A stretch of DNA of 13,710 bases from CAZMCC01 sp964564695 (GTDB lineage: Bacteria > Planctomycetota > Phycisphaerae > Phycisphaerales > UBA1924): positions 1-13,710 of the forward strand of contig CAZMCC010000099.1 of NCBI GenBank assembly GCA_964564695.1. The letters are read 5' to 3'. Position numbers and translations under genes: made by a program. The notes below the pieces were generated by a model that made no database searches, had not been told where the DNA came from, and saw nothing but the letters and a program-made list of their open reading frames with translations. This document shows, one piece after another, positions 6,546 to 11,055 of this stretch. Position 1 is the first letter of the stretch; the number at the start of each line of letters is the position of its first letter.

Positions 6546-8098
6546 GCGGGGCGCACGCACAGATCGAAGCGCGAGCGGGTCCGGCGCCGTCGATCGCGGG
6601 GCGTCTCGGTCGGTCGCTGCTGCTGTGGCTGGGGATGGTGCTCGTGCTCGCGGGCGCGGGGATCTACCTGTTCGTGCGGTCGACGCTCCTGACGGACCTC
6701 GACGACTCGCTGCGCGCGAGCGCCGCGATCCTGGCGCGTGAGGTTGAATACACGGGGACGGTCGACAGTCCGAACATCGAGGTGGACCTGGGGTCCGACG
6801 ACGCGCCGGAGTATCTCGTTCAAGCGGAGGCGAAGTACTTCCAGGTGTGGTCGGCGGGGCCGCCGGCGGGGAACGCGGGCGAGGTGGTGGCGCGGTCGCC
6901 GTCGCTGAACGGGGGAGACCTGACGACGCCGGCACCGTCGAGCGGGGAGAGCATCGAAGATGTCGTCCTGCCCGACGGACGGCGCGGCCGGGCGCTGCTG
7001 ATGGTGTTTGATGCGCGGTACGAAGGCCCGGACGACGACTCGCGCCTGCGGACGCCGGCGCCGCAGTTCCTGCTGTGCGTCGCGTTCGGGCGCGAGGGGG
7101 TGGATCGGACGCTCACGTCGCTGGCGATCGGGCTGGTGGGCGTGGGGCTGGCGAGCGCGGCGGTGCTGTGGCTGGCGGTGAGACGGACCATTCGTCGCGA
7201 GCTGGCGCCGGCGGTGGCACTGGCGAACGCGGTGGGGGCGCTGGACCCGGCGAGACTGCCGGCGCGGATCGATGTGGAGGGCGTGCCGCGGGAGCTTGAG
7301 CCGGTGCGGGCCGGGCTCGATGCGCTGCTCGTGCGGGCGGGGGCAACGATTGATCGGGAGCGCCGGTTTGCGGGGGCGGCGGCCCATGAGCTGCGGACGC
7401 CGCTGGCGGAGCTGGGGGCGATGATCGACGTGCGGGCGCAGTGGCCCGAGAGCCAGGAGCGGTGCGTTGAGACGCTGAGCGGGGCGCGTCGGATCGTGAG
7501 CGGGATGGCGCGGTCGATCACCATGCTCATGTCGCTGGCGCGGGCGCGGACGGTGGGGGAGGCGATGGCGCCGGGGGCGGTGGACGCGGCGCCGGTGTTG
7601 CGTGCGGCGATGAAGCGGCACCAACTCCGGTCGACCGGCGGCGGGCTGGGCGTGACGCTGGACGCGCCGCAGAGCGCGACGGTGTGGGCCGATCCGGGGG
7701 CGCTCGAGGCGATCGTGGACAACGTCGTGAGCAACGCCCTGGGGCACACGCGCGTCGGGGGGAGCGTGGCGGTGACGCTGCGGGAGCTCACCGCCCCCAC
7801 GGCGACGGCGTGGTCGCTCGAGATCACGAACGGGCCGACGGATCTGGGGCCGGCGGATCTGGAGCGGATCTTCGAGCCGTTCTGGCGGAAGGACGCGGCC
7901 CGCGGGGGCGGGGACGACGGGATGCGCCACGCGGGGCTGGGGCTGAGCATCGTGCGTGACCTTGCGGACGCGATGGGGTGGGAGCTGGCGGCGTCTCTGG
8001 GGCCGGAGCGGCGGTTCACGATGCGGGTGGTGATGGGGAAGCCGATCGGGGTGGCGAGCACCGGAGCGACCGGGGTGGCGGGGGCGTCCGTACACTGA
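6542..8098 (+). CDS. Sensor histidine kinase (two membrane helices, HAMP-like linker)
   Basis: This is the membrane sensor kinase partnered with the overlapping regulator, 518 residues from the GTG at 6542, with GGGAGGG six nucleotides upstream. Helix 1 is at about 25-46. The periplasmic sensor region is about 47-188, rich in Asp/Gly/Pro and not recognised. Helix 2 is at about 192-214, followed by a HAMP-like linker. The dimerisation/phospho-acceptor motif is AHELRTPLAE with H282. The ATPase domain has its N-box at about 390-400 (IVDNVVSNAL), FEPFWRKDAA at 445-453 and the G2 motif HAGLGLSIV at 463-471. The G1 box is unusual: where DxGxG is expected the sequence reads ITNGPTDLG (428-436), so the adenine-contacting aspartate appears to be asparagine. 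It may still be active, since other kinases show such variants. The last codons overlap a candidate promoter for the next gene. Confidence 0.93.
   Translation: MSGAHAQIEARAGPAPSIAGRLGRSLLLWLGMVLVLAGAGIYLFVRSTLLTDLDDSLRASAAILAREVEYTGTVDSPNIEVDLGSDDAPEYLVQAEAKYFQVWSAGPPAGNAGEVVARSPSLNGGDLTTPAPSSGESIEDVVLPDGRRGRALLMVFDARYEGPDDDSRLRTPAPQFLLCVAFGREGVDRTLTSLAIGLVGVGLASAAVLWLAVRRTIRRELAPAVALANAVGALDPARLPARIDVEGVPRELEPVRAGLDALLVRAGATIDRERRFAGAAAHELRTPLAELGAMIDVRAQWPESQERCVETLSGARRIVSGMARSITMLMSLARARTVGEAMAPGAVDAAPVLRAAMKRHQLRSTGGGLGVTLDAPQSATVWADPGALEAIVDNVVSNALGHTRVGGSVAVTLRELTAPTATAWSLEITNGPTDLGPADLERIFEPFWRKDAARGGGDDGMRHAGLGLSIVRDLADAMGWELAASLGPERRFTMRVVMGKPIGVASTGATGVAGASVH
8091..8096 (+). promoter_or_regulatory. 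Candidate -10 box (TACACT) for the GGT-like gene
   Basis: GTACACTG at 8090-8097 overlaps the kinase stop codon and lies five nucleotides before the ATG at 8102, which lacks a Shine-Dalgarno. The identical octamer occurs at 9948-9955 before the DUF72 gene. The arrangement fits an internal promoter giving a leaderless message. No -35 is evident. Confidence 0.35.
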
Positions 8099-8101
8099 CG
8101 G

Positions 8102-9829
8102 ATGCTTATGGCCACGCTCGCCGTTGCGGCCGCCGCCGCTGGAATTCAGCCGTCGTCGAATCTCCCGAAGGCCACGCGGTCGGAGGTGTACGCCCCGCAC
8201 GCGATGGCGGCGACGAGCCAGCCGCTGGCGACGCAGGTGGCGGTGGACGTGATGAAGGCGGGCGGGTCGGCGGTGGACGCGGCGATCGCGGCGAACGCGT
8301 GCCTGGGGCTGATGGAGCCGACGGGGTCGGGCGTCGGCGGCGATCTGTTCGCGATCGTGTGGGACCCGAAGACGGGGAAGCTGTGGGGATACAACGGGTC
8401 GGGGCGGGCGCCGATGGCGAGCTCGATCGAGCTTATGAAGTCGAAGGGGCTCGACGCGATCCCGCCGACGGGGCCGTTGCCGGTGACGGTGCCGGGGGCG
8501 GTGGATGGGTGGTTCGCGCTGCACGAGCGGTTCGGGCGGATGCCGATGAAGGATGTGCTGGCGCCGGCGACGAAGTACGCGGAGGAGGGGTTCGCGATGA
8601 GCCCCGTGATCGCGGAGGCGTGGGGGATCTCGGCGAAGCCGGACCGGCTCGGGAAATTTCCGGGGTTCAATGAGCAGTTCACGCGGGACGGCGTCGCGCC
8701 GAAGGCGGGGGAGCTGTGGAAGAACCCGACGCTGGGGCGGACGTACCGCACGATCGCGGAGAAGGGGCGCGACGGGTTTTACCGCGGCGAGATCCCGCGC
8801 GTGATCGAGGCGTACATCAAGGCCCAGGGCGGGGTGCTCGCGGCGAGCGACTTCGAGATGCACAAAGGCGAATGGGTCGAGCCGGTGAGCGCGAACTATC
8901 GCGGGTACGACGTGTGGGAGCTGCCGCCGAACGGGCAGGGGATCGCGGCGCTGCAGATTCTGAAGATCCTCGAGGGGTACGACATCAAGAAGATGGGGTT
9001 CGGGTCGCCGGACTACGTGCACGCGTTCGTGGAGGCGAAGAAGCTGGCGTTCGAGGATCGGGCGCGGAGCTACGCGGACCCGGCGTTTTACAAGTCGCCG
9101 GTGAAGACGCTGATCAGCGGGGAGTACGCGTCGCAGCGGCGAGGGCTGATTGACATGACGAAGGCCGCGAAGGCCGTCGAGCCGGGATCGATTCCGACGG
9201 GGGCGGACACGGTGTACTTCACGGTGGCGGACAAGGACGGGATGATGGTGTCGTTCATCCAGTCGAACTTCCGGGGGATGGGGTCGGGGATGACGCCGTA
9301 CGACCCGGCGAGCACGGCGCGCGAGACGGGGCTGGGGTTCATTCTGCAGGACCGGGGCGAGCAGTTTGCGCTGGTGCCGGGGCATCCGAATGCGCTGGCG
9401 CCGGGGAAGCGCCCGTTCCACACGATCATCCCGGCGTTCATCACCAAGGACGGCAAGCCGTGGATCAGCTTCGGCGTGATGGGCGGGGCGATGCAGCCGC
9501 AGGGGCACGCGCAGATCGTGGTGAACCTGATTGATTTCGGGATGTCGCTGCAGCAGGCGGGGGACGCGCCGCGGATCCACCACGACAAGTCGACCGAGCC
9601 GGCGGGGATGGTCAAGCCGATGACCGACGGCGGCGAGCTCAACCTCGAGGTGTTCAACGGCGGGTTCAGCTCGGAGACGATCGAAGAGCTGAAGCGGCGC
9701 GGGCACACGATCAAGCCGGTGCACCCGTGGACCTTTGGCGGCTACCAGGCGATCATGCGCGACCCGGTGACGGGGGTGTATTGCGGGGCGAGCGAGAGCC
9801 GCAAGGATGGGAACGCGGCGGGGTATTGA
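8102..9829 (+). CDS. Gamma-glutamyltransferase-family Ntn hydrolase
   Basis: This is a 575-residue member of the GGT family, which self-cleaves into a large and a small subunit and transfers or hydrolyses gamma-glutamyl or related acyl-amide bonds, usually outside the cytoplasm. The N-terminus (MLMATLAVAAAAAG) is a short, weak signal-like segment. Family marks are GGSAVDAAIAANACLGLMEP (54-73), GSGVGGDLFAIVW (75-87), substrate-carboxylate Arg R102 in GSGRAP, VPGAVDGW (130-137), and the cleavage site at D369/T370 in TGADTVYFTVADKDG, so T370 is the expected nucleophile. Downstream, KRPFHTIIPAF (436-446) replaces the Ser-Ser oxyanion pair of E. coli GGT with His-Thr, while a Gly-Gly (461-462) is kept. 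This points to a GGT-like subfamily whose substrate may not be glutathione. The gene begins three nucleotides after the kinase stop, in the same frame. Confidence 0.92.
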   Translation: MLMATLAVAAAAAGIQPSSNLPKATRSEVYAPHAMAATSQPLATQVAVDVMKAGGSAVDAAIAANACLGLMEPTGSGVGGDLFAIVWDPKTGKLWGYNGSGRAPMASSIELMKSKGLDAIPPTGPLPVTVPGAVDGWFALHERFGRMPMKDVLAPATKYAEEGFAMSPVIAEAWGISAKPDRLGKFPGFNEQFTRDGVAPKAGELWKNPTLGRTYRTIAEKGRDGFYRGEIPRVIEAYIKAQGGVLAASDFEMHKGEWVEPVSANYRGYDVWELPPNGQGIAALQILKILEGYDIKKMGFGSPDYVHAFVEAKKLAFEDRARSYADPAFYKSPVKTLISGEYASQRRGLIDMTKAAKAVEPGSIPTGADTVYFTVADKDGMMVSFIQSNFRGMGSGMTPYDPASTARETGLGFILQDRGEQFALVPGHPNALAPGKRPFHTIIPAFITKDGKPWISFGVMGGAMQPQGHAQIVVNLIDFGMSLQQAGDAPRIHHDKSTEPAGMVKPMTDGGELNLEVFNGGFSSETIEELKRRGHTIKPVHPWTFGGYQAIMRDPVTGVYCGASESRKDGNAAGY

Positions 9830-9841
9830 GAGGGGAGGGGC

Positions 9842-9937
9842 GTGCCATCGAAGTCCGCTCTGGGACTTCGATGAGCCCGAAAGGGACGGCAACTTGCTCA
9901 AGAGCATCGAAGTCGGAGGAACCGACTTCGATGGCAC
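9842..9937. repeat. Nested double-hairpin repeat element
   Basis: The core CATCGAAGTC or its complement appears four times. Hairpin 1 pairs 9846-9856 with 9863-9873 (11 bp, 6-nt loop). Hairpin 2 pairs 9905-9916 with 9922-9933 (12 bp, 5-nt loop). The outermost arms GTGCCATCGAAGTC (9842-9855) and GACTTCGATGGCAC (9924-9937) also match perfectly over 14 bp, so the element can fold as two small hairpins or one large stem. It fills most of the 132-bp gap between the GGT-like and DUF72 genes. No T-run follows. It looks like a REP/BIME-type element, or a paired operator. Confidence 0.85.
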
Positions 9938-9948
9938 GGTGAGTTCGG

Positions 9949-9954
9949 TACACT
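9949..9954 (+). promoter_or_regulatory. Candidate -10 box (TACACT) for the DUF72 gene
   Basis: GGTACACTG precedes the ATG at 9962, with seven nucleotides between the TACACT box and the start codon, placing the predicted transcription start on or next to the A of ATG. There is no Shine-Dalgarno. The -35 position would fall in the right arm of the second hairpin (near 9927-9932), so the repeat could affect promoter use. Confidence 0.4.
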
Positions 9955-9961
9955 GCGTCGA

Positions 9962-11053
9962 ATGGCTGAGATCCGAGTCGGCATCGCGGGCTGGACGTAT
10001 CCGCCGTGGCGGGGGAATTTCTATCCGGCGGGGATGGCGCAGAAGCACGAGCTGGCGTATGCGAGCCGGCGGCTGGGGATGCTGGAGATCAACGGGACGT
10101 TTTACTCGCTGCAGAGGCCGCCCTCCTTCGCGGCGTGGTATGACGCGACGCCGGCGGGGTTTGTGTTCTCGCTGAAGGGGAATAAGTTTGTCACGCACAT
10201 CAAGCGGCTGAAGGAGGCGCGTGAGCCGGTGGCGTCGTTCCTGGGGTCGGGGGTGCTGCGGCTGGCGGAGAAGCTGGGGCCGATCCTGTGGCAGTTGCCG
10301 CCGAACATGGCGTTCGATGAGGAGCGCGTGCGGGAGTTCGTGGCGCTGCTGCCGCGGGATACCGGGGCGGCGGCGAAGTTTGCTCGCGATCACGCGAAGC
10401 TCGATGGGGACAGGATGTGGGTGGAGGTCGATGAGAAGCGCCCGCTGCGGCACGCGATCGAGTTCCGCAACGAGAGCTTCCGCAATGAGCGGTTCGTCGA
10501 CATCCTGCGCGAGCACAACGTTGCGATGGTGGTGGCGGACAAGGACAGCCTGTTCCCATCGGGCGAGGATCTCACGGCCGACTGGGTGTACGTCCGCCTC
10601 CACGGCGAGCGCACCCCCCCCAGGCCCGAGAGCGGGTACACGCCCGAGGAGATCGCCGCGTGGGCGGAGAAGATCCGTGTCTACGCGGGCGGTGGGGAGC
10701 CGAAAGACGCGCGGCGGATCGGGCGGGCTGCCGCGGCGGTGAAGGGTGGGCGCGACGTGTTCGTCGCGTTCGACAACACCGAGATCAAGGAACGCTCGCC
10801 GGTGAACGCACGGGAGATGGCGGAGGCGTTGGGGGTTGGGCCGCGGGAGAGTGTGAGCGAGGTGGTGGAGGCGATCGGGGCGACGGTGAAGGTGGGGGCG
10901 CCGAACGCGAGCGCTGCCCCGGGGGCGAAGCCGATGCCCAAGGGCGTGAAGAACAAGGCGTTTCCGGCGACGCAGAAGCTGGCGAAGAAGGTCGCCAACA
11001 AGGCCCCTGCGAAAGGCGCGAAGAAGGCCGCGACGAAGCGCGGCTCACGCTGA
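9962..11053 (+). CDS. DUF72 (YecE-like) family protein with lysine-rich C-terminal tail
   Basis: This is a 363-residue protein. Residues 1 to about 295 form the DUF72 domain, a TIM-barrel family of unknown biochemical role. Its recurrent motifs are GIAGWTYPPWRGNFYP (7-22), EINGTFYSL (42-50), FVFSLKGNKFVTH (67-79), LGPILWQLPPN (105-115), HAIEFRNESF (164-173), YVRLHG (210-215) and VFVAFDNT (266-273). Residues about 308-363 are a tail with 13 lysines and 2 arginines and no acidic residue, rich in Ala and Pro (VANKAPAKGAKKAATKRG), resembling histone-H1-like tails. Usual DUF72 proteins are about 240-300 residues, so the tail is an addition. It has no signal peptide and is cytoplasmic. The ATG at 9962 lacks a Shine-Dalgarno but has a TACACT box upstream. 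The gene converges on ligD with a 2-nt gap. A nucleic-acid-related role is suggested only by the tail and the neighbour. Confidence 0.92.
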   Translation: MAEIRVGIAGWTYPPWRGNFYPAGMAQKHELAYASRRLGMLEINGTFYSLQRPPSFAAWYDATPAGFVFSLKGNKFVTHIKRLKEAREPVASFLGSGVLRLAEKLGPILWQLPPNMAFDEERVREFVALLPRDTGAAAKFARDHAKLDGDRMWVEVDEKRPLRHAIEFRNESFRNERFVDILREHNVAMVVADKDSLFPSGEDLTADWVYVRLHGERTPPRPESGYTPEEIAAWAEKIRVYAGGGEPKDARRIGRAAAAVKGGRDVFVAFDNTEIKERSPVNAREMAEALGVGPRESVSEVVEAIGATVKVGAPNASAAPGAKPMPKGVKNKAFPATQKLAKKVANKAPAKGAKKAATKRGSR

Positions 11054-11055
11054 GG

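Noticed and set aside
8096..8104. Fusion of the kinase and GGT-like protein by stop-codon read-through
   Set aside because: The two genes are in the same frame, separated by TGA-CGG, but each has complete domains at the junction and nothing suggests programmed read-through.
6158..10603. A 1481-codon minus-strand open frame opposite the regulator, kinase, GGT-like and DUF72 genes
   Set aside because: It is Arg/Pro/His-rich low complexity, the product expected from the antisense frame of GC-rich genes with G-ending codons. All four plus-strand genes have clear family motifs.
10614..10621. Frameshift in the DUF72 gene at the run of eight C
   Set aside because: Family motifs before (HAIEFRNESF, YVRLHG) and after (VFVAFDNT) the run are in one frame, so no frameshift is present.
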